A stretch of DNA of 64,000 nucleotides from Charina bottae (Eukaryota > Chordata > Lepidosauria > Squamata > Charinaidae): positions 3,359,001 through 3,423,000 of the forward strand of contig JALMGJ010000014.1 of assembly GCA_023362775.1 (NCBI GenBank), in the 5' to 3' direction. The notes beneath the pieces were generated by a model. The model was not told where the DNA came from. It made no database searches and saw nothing but the letters and a program-made list of their open reading frames with translations. Positions 20,840 through 33,800 of the stretch are shown here, in pieces. The first letter of the stretch is position 1, and every line of letters begins with the position of its first letter. Position numbers and translations under genes: made by a program.

Positions 20840-23800
20840 AGTCATGTTGCTTCAGGGTGAAATAAATCACAAATTTATAATTGGATATTGTCTTCAATTA
20901 GGAGCAATCAAGATGCCATAAAAGAGTGGGTAGGGTTTTGAGTTCCTCTGAAAACTCAGTGAAACTGAGTGTGTGAGTTCCATCCTGGCAGATCTATATT
21001 CATACGTTGTTGTTTCAATTGTTCCTACAATTGTTCCATTCATGGGTTGTGATTAAAATGTTGAAGGGAAATGTTGCTGAATCATGAAGCTCATTGATAT
21101 CTTTGGGCCAATCAATATTTCTTAGCTTAAATTTCACAGGATGGTTAGGAAAAAAAATGGGTTGTGGAAGAACCTTGTATGTCACATTGAATTTGAAGTC
21201 TGGGGTTTAAAAAAATTATAAAGGTAGGAAATGTGCAAGAGGGCATTTGTTAATTTCCTTATCTCCAATTTTGACTTGGACATCCAGTGCTGTAATATTT
21301 CTCTCAAATTTCATGTGTTAAATGTGCATACAATATTTCTTCTTAAAAAGGTTCTTCTGCTTTAATAGACAAGTTGAATACATTTGACAAATTGTGGCAT
21401 TTCTTAGTGCCTTTTCATTAGAGAAAAGGGACAATTTCAGCATCTTAATTAATTTACTTAGCAGGTCAGTTGAATTCTTTCTCCTGCTACCAATTCTATT
21501 TCTTTTATGTTTGTCTCCTATCAGAGCTTTTTCATGGGAAGCTTCTCCAGAGAGGGAGAATGCTGCTTCAGTTAAAATAGTAGTAGTAGTAGTAGTAGTA
21601 GTAATAATAATAATAATCTGGAAGAAAAAATGTTTTTGCAGATGCGAACCTGAGAGAGGGAAATGGCTGTAGGAAATTGGAAGAACAAATAAATAAAAAA
21701 TGGCTTTGCCTTCGTAAATATGTATTTACACAAGAATCAGAGATACTTGTGCAATGCCATGTCAAATCCCCCAAGAGTTCAGAGTTCACAGAGAATCGAC
21801 TAGGCTATTTTCTTGAGTGTTGGTATGACTCTGTTGATTATCGTCTCTTTGGTTTCAAGAGCACTACGGTGTTTTTGACTAACAATGCATATAGCCTCCA
21901 AAGAGATTTTTCTTTCCCTGATGCCATTATATTTTCAATATTCATGTTTGAATTTGTCCTCCACCGATGATCAAAAGCCCTTGTAAAATACTGGGATAAA
22001 CTTGCAGCCAGAAAGGGATTCGTCATGGTTATTCTAGTAGATTAATTTATAAATAGACATATTGTTACTGCAATAACAGCTATACCAATGTATTTCTAGT
22101 TGGAGAATGAGTCCAAGTAATCAGTGGCAGACTTAATGTACATTAGAAAATCATTTGCTTCCAAGCTAATGATCTTGAAGTCCTCCAATTTTTTCCTTAC
22201 TAGTTCATTGAGTTTCTGCAGTGGTTCTCATTCTCTGCATCATCTCCCTTGCTAGTTATTATTCTCTGCACCATTTCTATTTGTGACAAATAGCTCTTTA
22301 CTCCTTGGAAGAATAAATGGATTAATCTTTAAGTTGTCACAAGATTCATTGTTCAATACTTTGGCCTTGCTGCTGCCATCCTAAGTTCACTGAAGTTCGG
22401 GTCATTAGTGGGGAAAATGTGGATTTGCTAGGCTGAAAATTATTCCCTTTCTCTAAAACCATACCTATGCTAAATGCAAGAAGTATGTTGATGTTGGGTA
22501 GAGTTCTTGACATATTTCTACAAGCTACTCTAAAATGAACATTCAGTAAGGTTGTGAAAAATCAGATGAGAGTCATTTCATATGAATGACTCAGGTGAAT
22601 TTGCAATTTGAATAAAAAGAAGTATTCACTTCTAATTCTTGATTCAGTTGAAGAGTCCATTCAGTTCAGTTTGGATCTGCAGCTAAATCATGGAGCCGTG
22701 TTGATTAGAATATTAGATTTGAATAAAGCGAGTCTGCCCAGGCCCAGCTGTGCATATCCAAAGGACATTGACCTTTTGAATCAAGTGAAAGGCACCTGAC
22801 TTGATCGATACATCAAATCAACTCAGCAGTTCTGTTCAAAAGAGTGATTTTATTAAACTAACCCTCTGCACAGCTCAGATATTTGAGACTAATGGAAATT
22901 TATATATATTTTTAAACGAATAGCTTTTAATTGCTTTCCATATTTCATTAACAACATTCAGAGGTGATGTATCATAGGTGAAAATGTATTCCTTCTGTCA
23001 CTTTTGGAAGGACCTGCATGTATTTAGGTGAGCATTCCTTGCCTTGGGCTCTCTCTCTCCACTGTCACAAGATCAGGGCCTTAACTGGACTTTGCGTTGC
23101 CTATTTTTGACAGTTAATAAAGTCATAGGACTTTCTATTTCTATTTCCTCTCCAAAGCTCTTAGTTCATTCTTTGGGAGATCGACAAATCCTTTCTAAAA
23201 ACCCGTTGAGCTTTTATCTGGGGGCCTTGGTTGACAGTAGTCAAGACAGGTCTTTTAAGCTTCAGAAGAACCCAAGAAGCAGTCACTTCTCACTTTGTTG
23301 ACTCACAACAGAAGACAGAAAGTAGAGACAGTGGTTATCAAAATGACCCTTTGGGGACAAAATGGCTAAGCTTACTAGTTCTGTTTGTTGAATTTGTGGC
23401 ATGTGGGTTTATGAAGCAGAGAGTAATGGCAGACAACGGGGAAAGTAAATAGACACTTTTCTGCACAAAAAACAAGAATGAACTTTACTTAACCTGTCAG
23501 CTACCATCCAATCATCAGCCCTTATGGGCTTGTTTGCACATCACAAAACAAATGTCATGGTGGGCAACAAAAGGACTTATTTTGTGCTTTTCAAATTATT
23601 TAGGGCTTTTATCAAAATACAATAGGATGCAGAATCATATTTAAAACGTCGGAAAGAGTAGATGAGAAACATTTTCCCACCTACTGTCTTTGTTATCCTA
23701 AGCTTGGAAGACAATCTTACTCGGCTACGAGTGATCGCCAATGAATGAATGCCAATGAAGCTTCGATAGCTGTGCTGGGCACACTGAAGATAAAACTGGT

Positions 23801-24444
23801 TCCCAGGATAGGCAATTACCTACATGCTAATACATGTGCATTCAAATACACCTCTTTCTTGCTTCTTCCCAGCAGCTATTCCTTCTGGGGATCTCAGGAT
23901 TGCTTCTCTCTTCTTACCCATAACCTTGCTTCAAAATGTGAGGTTCCTGCTGTAATTTGGCAATACAAAGACTAGAGAAGGATCTCTGAGATAAAGGCTT
24001 TGTCCCTTAGTTCTAGCAGGGCTATCTTTATGCTCTCTCTAGTATCCTACTTATCAGCAAGTTGCTGGAGACATCAGGGACAGGTAGATAATAGTATCTA
24101 AACAGGAGCCTCCAAAGTAGTTTGTGAATCCAGTAGCCCTGTCTTGGAGAAACAAGGGTATCTGAATAGACCTCAAAACTAAGTTCTGGCATTCTTTATT
24201 CAGCTTGAATTTCCCTGTTGGTAATAAGCAAATTCTAATCTGTCACAACTGGCAGGTTTTAGCTTGTTTTGAGAAGGTCTGATGCAGTACCCAAGAGTGT
24301 TAAAGCCAAGCTGGCGTCACTCTTTTCTTTACAGCTGACCAGATTCAAGACGACTTGTAAGCAGAAGGTGTGACCTCTTAGTCAAGTTAGTTCCTGCTGA
24401 AGGAGTTATGTGGTCTGGAATTACAACAAGTCTCCCCAAAATTA
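20840..24444. other. Intronic stretch, one microsatellite, otherwise nothing recognised
   Basis: Contains a (tag)n(taa)n microsatellite at 21577-21617. I see no exon-like sequence between good splice sites and no clear repeat family. Confidence 0.4.
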
Positions 24445-24670
24445 CTGCCAGTTTGGTCTGGTGGTTAAGGCACCAGGCTAGAAACCAGGAGACTGTCAGT
24501 CCTGCCTTGGGCATGAAAGCTGGCCGGGTGACTTTGGGCCAGTCACTCTCTCTCAGCCCAACCCACCTCACAGGGTTGTTGTGGGGAAAACAGGAGGAGG
24601 AAGGAGTATTAGGTATGTTCCCTGCCTTGAGTTATTTACAAAAATAATAAAGGCAGGATAAAAAAAATCT
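24445..24670 (+). mobile_element. tRNA-derived SINE with L2-like tail
   Basis: tRNA-like head gccagtttggtctggtgg, ggcaccaggctagaaacc, a shortened core (ctttgggccagtcactctct), then cacctcacagggttgttgtg and the tail ccttgagttatttac, aataataaaggcagg. Forward, full length, one module. Confidence 0.85.
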
Positions 24671-27600
24671 TTAAAAAATTGCTATGTGCAACTTTTTTGA
24701 AACAGAAGTTGTGTAAGGAAGAACATCTCAGTAGGCTCTTACCTTTAAAACCTCATTATGCTCTTTTTCCCCTGAAGTTTTATATATGTTCTTGAGGATT
24801 TTGGCTCCTCTAAGGAAGTGTGGGCTGTCTTTGGCCTGTTCAAAAGCATGAATCACACTGCATTTCTGCATATTACTACTATCCTGTGTTACAGAAGTTT
24901 TAATTAATGTAAGATACTGAAATCGTGAACCCATGATTAAAGGAACAGGGTGATCCTGGCTGTTCCCCTTAGAATCTGAATTGGAAGTCAGAGTTGCCAG
25001 TTTAAGATTTTACTAAGAGTGATGGCTTCACACAACAGAGTCCCAATCCAGCACTTTGATCATTATATCTTTTTAGTTTCCTCTTTCTTGATGTACTTTG
25101 CTCTGAGTCATCCCAGATACAGTCGACTACCAGATGTACTCCTGATTACCTCCCTTTACTTTTGCTCCAGGGAGAAAATACCCCAAGAACTGATGTTGGA
25201 GAAGTTGGCTCTATTTCCCTCTTGTCTCTGGAATGGTGATAGGAAATAATTGGAAAAGGCACTGGAAGTCATTCACAATGACAGTCCCTGGGTTTTGCGG
25301 CTTTGCTTGCAGTTTAATTAACAACCCCCCCAAAAAACCCCACCCCTAGATTTAAGACACAATGTGTTTTGCCTTCAAGGTTGAAAACATTTCTTTTTAA
25401 CTGTTTTGGATAGAAAGTGGAGAGGAAAGAAAGAATGCTTGGCTATACATTTCAACTTGCCATATTTTCTTTGATAGGACAAAGACCATCTCAGTGTTAT
25501 GCATCCTTGCTCTGATATAGAATTTTGTTCTGTGTAAAACATTTCTATAGCCTTTAACATTCTATCAAGGCTGCTTTAAAAAAACATGTCCTTGGCAGAC
25601 TGGGTTGTATTGCAGCAGCAGAGTATGTCTCATACGTTTGGCTGGAATGGAAGAATGCTCTCCACCCATGTAGTTCATCCCTAAGAAGAAGAAACGGCCA
25701 GGGAAGGAAATCTCAGTTTATTTTCTCAAGTTGTGCTTTCTTTGGATGCCAGTTGAAATCCAATTGTCATACCCTTGTACAGACCATTAGTATTGCAATA
25801 TACCATATCTGGGATATGATAAAAAAGTATTAGTTCTGAAGGAAAGATGGAAATGGGGAATACTTTTACAAGTATGTATTTTAATGCGGTTTGGTTTGGT
25901 TTGGTTTAGTTTTAGTTATGAATGGCCCTACTAAAAATACAAGATAATTGTTCAAAAATCTAGAATACTTGTTTGTCAATGTATCATTTTCAGTCACTTG
26001 ACAGAAATGAGAAATAATACTAATAAAACAATCCTGAAGAGATTAGAATAACCTTCTGAAGGAACTTCTGACTGAGATCTTTGGAGACCCTTGCCTCTGG
26101 AATGACACACACATTTTTTTTTCTTTTGGTGTCTTTCTCCAAGTATGGTGGCTAAACTTGGCGTTTTGAGTTCACAACCCAGGACTACTATTCAAAAGTG
26201 AAGTTTATTGATTTTTTTCTAAAATGTGGTGATTAATGGAAACCTCCATATACATGTCTCTATATTAATAGATCTGGTTTGAATATCCAGCTTCAGATGT
26301 TAATGGACTGACTTCCTTCTGTCTCAGGAGAATCTGATGCTTTGGGCATTGCTTAGCTCCTCAATTGCTTGGTTCTTGTTTGGATGAACAAGATGACTAC
26401 AAATTGCTTGATCTTGTCTGAAACAAGAAAGAGTCTCCTTCCTTGATTGAAATTATCACAAGATGAGAAAGCTATTTTGGAAGAACTCTAAATGCAAGAT
26501 AAACTTTAAAATAAAAATTATATAAGATCAGATTCTAGTTCTGGTTAGTCTGGCAGCCTCCTTCCTTCAGTGGCCAACCAAACACTTCCAAAAATCTTAG
26601 AGCTGGACTTGAAGATTATCTTCATTAGACCTTTGGATGCATCATAAAGACATTTGGATCCTTTTTTTCCTGAGTCAAAAGTTTACCCCATCTACATACC
26701 TCACCTTTTCTGCAAGAACTGGCAAAAGGTTATGGCTAGTTATATTATGCTGCTATACTTAGTTTTGTTGTAAGGAGCCAGACTTTCACTTCTGTCTCCC
26801 ACTTCTGGTCAGTATATTAAGACTTGATGCCAAGGAACATGTTTCTACTTGCTATTCCACCATAAATTTGTTCCAGTATCGCTTTCTTGCCTTTGGGATT
26901 CTTTCCTTATAGAGGATATCCCAAAGTTGGAACTGGCAGAGATGGAAGACTAGGCCACCAGATGTTTGGAAGAACTAGGACAGGCTAATGAATTAGAGGG
27001 TGTCATGCATGCTTAATTCTCTTTCGCCATCTTTTCTGATGATGATCCAGTATCCATCTATTTCATTTTTGCAAAGCATCAGTGTTACGAAAACCCTCTG
27101 CAAATAATTTTTTCATGCATGTGAAAAACCTTCAGGGACTTTTTTCATGTTCTTTCCTTAGCTTTCCTAAGGGAGTTGAGGAGTCTGTCTTGGAGTCAAT
27201 TCGGAAGTGTCTGAGGTGGAGAGAGCAGCATTGGGCAGCCTTTGTGAGGCCCTGATACATGGGGGGTTTCTTTATTTTTTTCCGCAGAGCTGCCTGCTTG
27301 TCAGTCCAATGTAGTAAGAGGAATTGAGGGAGAAGCTCATTCTCCACACAACATACCTCAGGAGATTGTATCTTAGAAGAGAAGCTGAAAGAGGCAGCAG
27401 CTAATTCTCTCACAAAAGAGATCAGTAGTTGACTTGTTTTACTCTAGTCTACCTTCCTTAATTATTGTCTCCATCTTTTTTTCTCCTCCATTTTGTGTAA
27501 CCTTCTTTAAGGCAAGAGCCATGGGTACTGATGTATGTTATTCTTTTTATCGGAACAGCACCAGAAGGAACAGTCTTATTTATTGCTATCTCTGGCAAAT

Positions 27601-28700
27601 GATGATCAATCTTGCTTTTTCTGGGAGAAGGTGCTCTCTGCAATGTATATGTTTCTTAATTTTGTTTTAAATAGTTTGAATTTGGTTGCTTGTATCTGGG
27701 CATTCTCTCTTTCACTACTTTATGGGCTATTGTGGCCGTATCTAGCTAAAATGAAACCTTTCAAAGCCCCATTAATTTAAGCATGTGCGTAATCTTCCAT
27801 GCAATAAGTAGTACTTCAGGGTGCTTAAGGATGGACTAGATGATCCTACTGTGCCTAAAAATGGAGAATGTGAATGCAACAGCAACACAATTGGATGGAT
27901 TTTACAGAAGCCATTTTTCCCTCCTGATTCTAGAGCAACCCTCATTTTCCTCTCTGTAAAACAGCCACCATTAAAAAAAACCCACTGTATTTATCTTCAA
28001 TCTCCTCTCTGTACCTTCCTCTCTTCTTCTTTGGTTGACTTTTTGGTTCTTCAGTTTCTCTCTTTTGCCTCTCAGCCCTCTTTTTCTATCATTCTTTTCC
28101 CCTGTACCTCTTTCCAACTTGTACGTTGACACATCTGTTTCTAATTTAGACTTTTTTTTTTAACAGTATCAGTTGGAAACAATGCACTCCTTTAAAATAG
28201 GAGAAATGCACTCCTGCGCAGAATGACCCTCTCCAAAAGTTAAATAAATTGGCCCTGAGCCCTAAAACAATGATTCTTTGTTCAGGTTTGTGAAAAGACA
28301 AATGAATCCAATATGTTCTCCCCCCTCCAAAAAAATACTCCCTCTGCATGTTGTGCCTGTGTGTGAGAGGGAGGCAAAAAAGGAGCCTTTAGAGAGATCC
28401 TCTAAAATAATTAAACTTGTTAACAGATTATGGTGTAAGAAACCCCAAAGCCTATCCAAGCCTTTAGAAGAATAGAGCTTTCTGTGTGGAATGTGTGGGA
28501 GAAGAAAAGTGGTGAACAACGAGAGTCCTAAAAGAGCAAGCCCTAAAAGAGCAAGCGATTGAAAGCAGTTGATCCTCCTGCTCAGCAAACTTTGATACCA
28601 GCAGTTTTTTCTCCAAAAGCCCTTCCCTTGCTGCTTACTGTTGCATTTGGTAACTTCAGGCTTTCTTAGCAAATTAAATTAAGGACAAAACAAAATTCTC
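24671..28700. other. Intronic stretch near exon 1 without recognised features
   Basis: A short (ggttt)n run lies near 25888-25906. No repeat family or coding exon was recognised. Confidence 0.4.
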
Positions 28701-28708
28701 CCACTTAC

Positions 28709-28736
28709 CTAGGAAGAGGATGGACAGCACAGACAT
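28709..28736 (-). CDS. CLMP: CLMP coding exon 1: start codon and signal-peptide core
   Basis: ATG at 28736-28734 followed by SVLSILFL and one base (G) of codon 10, then the consensus donor GTAAGT. The phase (1) fits the acceptor phase of exon 2 exactly and the joined start MSVLSILFLA is a normal hydrophobic signal-peptide core, as in human CLMP, which also begins with a tiny leucine-rich exon. The protein would be exported and anchored in the plasma membrane by a segment outside this window. The exon is too short for any ORF scan; it was found by searching the minus strand for a start codon in the required phase. Support is the phase match, the donor and the position upstream of a long first intron. 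Confidence 0.88.
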
Positions 28737-29110
28737 TCCGCCACTGTGAGCGAGACTTTTCTTCCCTTTCCCCCCCCCCCCCACTTCTTTCCACTCAGGA
28801 ATGACAAGCAGACCTGCTCAAAATTCAAAGCAGTGCCTCTGGAATGCGCTCTGGGTAATTGCCTCCATGTGCCAGAAAAATATCCAACTTTGCTTTCCCT
28901 GTCCTTCTGCTGTTCATCCCCCCTTCAGTTTCCATGCAGATAGGAGGAGAGCTGTTCCTCTCTAGCCGATTCAGTTTGGAGCCTGTCAGCATCTGGAAGA
29001 GGAAAGTCAGAGGCGGCAGCGCGGCCGAGAGACACATCAAGGACTGCCAGAGTAATTTCGCATGTCTGGAAAGAAGAGGAGAAAAGGGGGGGAGAGAAAT
29101 CTCAGCATGC
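28737..29110 (-). promoter_or_regulatory. Probable 5' UTR and promoter of CLMP
   Basis: Sequence directly upstream of the start codon on the minus strand. It contains a run of about 12 C (G on the transcribed side) at 28770-28781, and the only CG-rich patch nearby, ggcggcagcgcggccgag at about 29014-29031. No TATA box is evident. The transcription start is not determined from the sequence. Confidence 0.5.
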
Positions 29111-29619
29111 AAGTTTCACCACATGGCTGCGTGCTAGAACGGCCCCTCCCTGCCAACCACCAGGATCAGCGGGGAAGGCTGGGCTCGCTGTACTCCTGTT
29201 ACTTCTGGCCATTCAACAGCCCAGCCTTCTGGGGAAAAGTAAAGAGGCTTTCCTCCTGTCAAAAATGGTTAACGAGATTAAACATGGAGAATCATCTTCA
29301 TTCAGCAGGCAAAGAAGAGATGAAGATTCCCTTTAAAAATAAAGCAAGCAACGTGGCCTTAAAGATAAAATGTTGGCTGCAGGGAGGACTCACTAGATTC
29401 ACTATAGCAAACGCAGGCTCCCTGAACCCCCTCTTTCCCCGCAGCCCCTGGAGCAGTCAGATTGAACTGTTGAATTGTGATGGCACAGTTGCCAAAGGTT
29501 GGCGGTTTGGTTTCCCTTCATTTGGAAGCACATAAAGGAACCAAAGACTTTTTAACGAGTAAACGCTTCCTGAGCTGAGCACAATTCATGTGTCCTATGT
29601 GGTTTTCTTGGTTGCAGGT
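29111..29619. other. Upstream flank of CLMP without recognised features
   Basis: A plus-strand open frame of 157 codons crosses it (29062-29535) but it has no recognisable domain and I do not call it a gene. Confidence 0.4.
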
Positions 29620-29756
29620 AGCAGTACCGAAGATTTACTGTTGTCTCCTTCTCGGACATTTTTTCAACTTCCCATTCTAGGCCAGATCTTGGTGGTCTCC
29701 CATCCTCATATTAACCAGGTCCAAACCTCCTTAGGTTTTGAAGATCAGCCAAACTG
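29620..29756 (-). mobile_element. 5S rRNA-derived SINE, diverged
   Basis: Plus strand reads ggtctcccatcctcatatta accaggtccaaacctcctt, then gatcagcc. This is the reverse complement of the 5S promoter region (ggaagctaagcagg..agtacttggatgggagacc) with many changes. Confidence 0.6.
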
Positions 29757-31164
29757 CTCAGTGCTGCCACCTAGCTGGGCAAAATATGCTGATACAGCTA
29801 ACAAAAGGATGCCAGCTGCATCTGAAGACTGCATATATGGATGGAGCTGTATCCCTTTGTATTAGGCCCTCTCTTGTTCCGGACTTCACCTCCTGCCAGC
29901 TTCCAGTCATCAAATTATTTCCATCCCAGCAACAGAAATTTACTGTCAGGGAGATAACGGGCATCGGTGGAGGGGGCTCCCTCCAGGAGGGGAAGCGCGT
30001 GCGTAGTACTGAGAATTTGGCCTTCCCTCCCAAACGTCTCAAGAAAGCCCCGCCCTAGATTCTGGACTTTATCTCGGGGCTTCCTCAAACCATTTCAGTT
30101 TAGCTGGATTTCTGTTAGGGTAGTAGGATAATAAATCACTAGAGCTTGATTCCAGCCTCAGTGTGTTATTTCTACGCCCAAAGTCAGGACATCAACTGCT
30201 TCCATCAACAAAGGAACAATTGCAACTGTCCCAGCCTGATTTCTCTCACCCCCGCAGTGAAATTAGTATCTTCTGGCATAACCAGAGGCTTTTTATTTTT
30301 GAGTCTGCTCTGTGTGCATGGAAAGAGAAGCTGGAAGAGTTGAAGATGGCTGATTCTCACTCCCATCATAACCTACTGAAATAGGCCTACAGTTACAGCC
30401 TTTAGCAATATTCCAACATGGCAATCTTGAAAGTTTCTGTAGTTGGTGGCATTAATTCAAGGGAGTCAGTGTGGTTTTGCTAGGGTCATCCATCTGACAT
30501 GATTATCCAGCAGGGTAACCATAGTGGTTTTAATCCCCAATGCCCTCTGTTCCAGTCTCTGCTGGTGTTTGTGATTATTCTTCAAGATTAGGCCATCCTC
30601 TTTGCTTCTATTGATGAATTTCCTGGTTGTTGATAAGAACTGCCAAACTCAATCAGTGGGAAGAACAAAGACCAGGAGATGAGAATTCTTTGGGTGAAGA
30701 ATAGTACAGCTAATCTAATTCCTATTCCTTTTGTCTCATGTAGCAAAACGGGGCATATTAATCTCATGAAGTGACAGAGTTCATGTGAAATCGCAAATAT
30801 TTCATTCTGTTTTCATATTGGCTCCTCGGGATTACTCTTAATCAGCCTTCTTTCTGGAATTATTTCAGATCTCTAAAACATCCTTGGTTTCTACAAACGG
30901 AGAGCAGAAGATGAGATTTAAAAAAAATAAATTAATTACATTATATAAGGAAGATGAAAAGTGTGTGTTTCTTCTTTCAGGTTAGATTAGTGGATGTTTT
31001 TTATATTGGAAATATTGGTATTTTTAGAGTTAATTAACTTGGAATAGTATGTCTACATTAACTTAACATAGTTTAAAAAATACCCCCCTCCAAAATACTT
31101 GGGAAAAAAGCCAAAAATCTCTGTGTAGTATGTCACACAGCTGCACTCACTTTGCAGTACTGTA
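29757..31164. other. Intergenic stretch without recognised features
   Basis: No coding sequence, RNA gene or clear repeat was recognised. Confidence 0.4.
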
Positions 31165-31258
31165 TTGCCCCACTATTTATTTATTCATTCAATTTATTTA
31201 TATGGCTACCCACTTGCCAGAGCAAGTCTAGGCAGCTAACAAGGCAATAATCAATTTG
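31165..31258 (-). repeat. L2/CR1-like LINE tail fragment
   Basis: ctatttatttattcattcaa, then atggctacccacttgccag and gcagctaacaagg, the short form of the family at 15183 and 33301. Confidence 0.5.
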
Positions 31259-31305
31259 ATCTCACGAAGAGTCGGAAACGACTGAACGAATAAACAACAA
31301 AAATG
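31259..31305 (+). mobile_element. BovB LINE 3' terminus
   Basis: tctcacgaagagtcggaaac followed by gactgaacgaataaacaaca is the squamate BovB 3' end. It is strongly 5'-truncated. Confidence 0.75.
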
Positions 31306-31334
31306 CTAAGACCCCCATCGCCAAAAGGTTATGG

Positions 31335-31440
31335 GTTTTAGGAGAAAGGAGTATTAGGTATGTTCGCCGCCTTGACTTATTTATAAAAAAAATTAATAAT
31401 AAAGGTGGGATAAAAATAAAATAAAAATAAATAAATACAA
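31335..31440 (+). mobile_element. SINE tail fragment
   Basis: ggagtattaggtatgttcgc, cgccttgacttatttataaa and aataaaggtgggataaaa match the 3' end of the SINEs at 24445 and 50131. Confidence 0.7.
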
Positions 31441-32770
31441 TAATCCTTTTGTATAGGGTAGTCCCGAAAAAACTAATGGGGAAACATCCTAGCAGAAGAA
31501 TCCTTTTCGCTTGATCATATGAAGTGTTTAATGTTACTCTTAAGGTTGGCGGTGGGTTGGGTTGGGTTGGCACCCCATAAATAAATCAATAGGAATGGGT
31601 TCTTATTAGAGGGACTCATTGGACTGTGAGTCAAAATGGTCTTTTAAGGCAAAAAGAAGCATGTTTTTATCTCGCTCTTGTCCAACCTGTCTTGGAAGAG
31701 AGAATGTTGTTCTTCCGAGCTGTCAGGCTATCAGTTTGCACCACTGTAAATGGAAGGAGCTGGCAACAGAATGCAACCTTAATCTGCCAGACTTTAAAGA
31801 ATATTTGTAACCTAGTTTTCAACTCTCATGTTACCTTCTCTTAAATATTTACTGTAAGGCAGGAAATTAAAGTCACTCATACCTTCATGGATTAACCCTG
31901 TCTTTTTGTGGCTGTACCTTTGTTTTAATTATATCTTGGGATAAGCAGAAGGAAAATGGAGTGGAATGAAAAAAATAAAAGTCAATACATTAAAATGTTT
32001 TGGCTTTAAGCATTAAAGCAGGTCACAGATGATGTCAGTTAATGGTAAGTATTTCCTTAGCAAATGTCATACCTCAGCACTTCCCTTAGCTTTACTTGGT
32101 TTAAGTAGATATGAAACAGAATTCTTTGATATGAGGTGTTTTCAAAAGTCAGAGAAAAGGAAGATTTTAAGACTCTACCTTGGATAAATTGTCTATTAAA
32201 AGCAAATCCATCCAAAGTCAGCAGAATCTACTAGCAAATCTTAACTGTCGCTTAAAAAAGGAACAGCAGCATCTTGGCGTTCTGAACCAGCAAATGAGCT
32301 TGGTTTTAATTTCCAACTTTTATTCTTGCTTAGTTGAACAGTTCAAACAAGCAGTAGGACTTTGGTTGGATTTTCCGGGTATGAAACAAATCAGTGGAGA
32401 AAAATGTGCATTTCACCCCCCCCCCCCCGATTCTAGAAACACCAAGCTTGTCATGCCAAATTATTGCTTCGACAGATGATGTCTCGAGCTCTGTCATCAA
32501 TGCTCCCCAAATGCTTCATGGTTTTAATAGAATCAATGTGTCAGGAGCCGAGGGAAGCCTTGTTCCCTCCGGTGTCTCTTGAAATCCTTAGAGGCTCATG
32601 TAAGGCAGAGCATCAACTCCATGCTTATTTGCCTGGGCTTTAGCCTTGCTGAATTCAGTGCAGGTTACTTTTAAATCAACATAGATCGAAGTTGGAGCTA
32701 TGAAACAGGCACGGCAATGGAACTCTCAGCTCCACATTCCCAGGAAAGTGGAATGAGTTAATGTATTGCA
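31441..32770. other. Intergenic stretch without recognised features
   Basis: Contains a short (ggttg)n run near 31548-31570 and a C run at 32417-32428. Nothing else was recognised. Confidence 0.4.
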
Positions 32771-32786
32771 AAGAATTATAGGAAGA

Positions 32787-33287
32787 TGGTTGTTCTGGGT
32801 TTTTCGGGCTGTGTGGCCGTGTTCTGGCAGTTTTGGTTCCTAACGTTTCGCCAGTTGCTGTGGCTGGCGTCTTCAGAGGACAGGAGCACAGCTAGAAGAT
32901 TCTGTCTGTGCCCAAGTGGAGGGTGTGTGTTCCTGCTGGTGTTTATAGCTGCTGAGAGGGTGTGTGTCTTCTGTGGGTCATTTACAAGAGATTAGGAGAG
33001 GGTTTATTGTGGTGATTAGGGGGTGTGGTGCTGTCATGTGTGGGATTAGCACATCTATTGTGTGAGTTGTTTGTATATTTCTGTGGTTGAGTAGAGTTCA
33101 TTGACCTTTTGCAAGCTGTGTTTTTCAGGACTGGCAGCCAGGTTTTGCTGATCTTTAAGCTTTCTTCTTTTTTATTGAAACTTGTGTTGGTGTTTATGTA
33201 TTTCAATGGCTTCCCTGTATAGTCTAACATAGTGGCTGTTGGTGTTGTCCAGTATTTCTGTGTTTTCAAATAAGATTTGGTGGTTAT
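32787..33287 (-). mobile_element. Penelope-like element, family B, 5'-truncated
   Basis: The minus strand begins inside a reading frame that ends in a region reading FNKKEESLKISKTWLPVLK, the C-terminal tail that follows the GIY-YIG nuclease in vertebrate Penelope-like polyproteins. The frame is then followed by about 400 bp of untranslated terminal repeat with a hammerhead-like core. The exact 16-bp duplication aagaattataggaaga is at 32771-32786 and 33288-33303. The RT and nuclease parts are lost. Confidence 0.8.
32838..32880 (-). ncRNA. Hammerhead-ribozyme-like motif, family B
   Basis: Minus strand: stem I tcct, CTGAAGA, one C, stem II gccag..ctggc, GAAAC, GTT, then agga closing stem I perfectly. 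The core matches family A although stem and loop sequences differ. It too has one extra base after CTGAAGA. Confidence 0.55.
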
Positions 33288-33300
33288 AAGAATTATAGGA

Positions 33301-33800
33301 AGACATTTATTTATTAGTTTATTTGATTTATATTCCCACCCATCTCACTAAAGCAACTCTGGATGGCGAACAGAGTTAAAACATCAATATAACAATAAAT
33401 AACACAATGCATACATAATGAGAAGAGGAAAACAACAAATGATATCCCAACCACAGTGAATTAGCAGTACCTCACCAGCTTGATGACCTCCTGAGCCCCA
33501 TGCCTGGGAGAACAGCCAGGACTTAAGGTCCTTGTGAAAGGCTGGCAGGGTCTGGCCAATCTAATTTTGGTTGGGTTGGTGTTCCAAAGGGTAAGCATAG
33601 CAACCAAAAAGGCATTCTTCCTGGGTCTTGCCAGATGACATTCTTTAATAGATGGGACCTTGACTTCTGCATACAAAGCAACACCCTGTTGTGTGTGTAT
33701 CTGTCTCTCTCTGCTAGCCCCAAGGTTTAAATCCTGGGCTTCATCCTTCCATCTTTTTGAGTTGATGGTCATTTGGCTTCTCATTCCCTGGCCTTGAAGG
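33301..33800 (-). mobile_element. L2/CR1-like LINE 3' region, longest copy
   Basis: tttatttgatttatattccc, then caactctggatggcgaacag, then ccatgcctgggagaacagcc aggacttaagg and a diverged distal part. This is the reversed 3' part of a LINE family common in reptiles; clade not certain. Confidence 0.65.

Larger units (their letters stand above)
5151..28708 (-). other. CLMP intron 1 (about 23.6 kb)
   Basis: Phase 1 intron separating the 28-base coding exon 1 from exon 2. A long first intron is usual for CLMP and CXADR genes. It holds many mobile elements, listed separately, and no other coding sequence that I could support. The stretch 5151-6659 next to exon 2 shows nothing recognisable. Confidence 0.85.

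Noticed and set aside
29062..29535. 157-codon plus-strand open frame upstream of CLMP
   Set aside because: No recognisable domain, low-complexity basic start, and it begins inside the probable CLMP 5' UTR region on the opposite strand. The length is within what chance allows in 64 kb.
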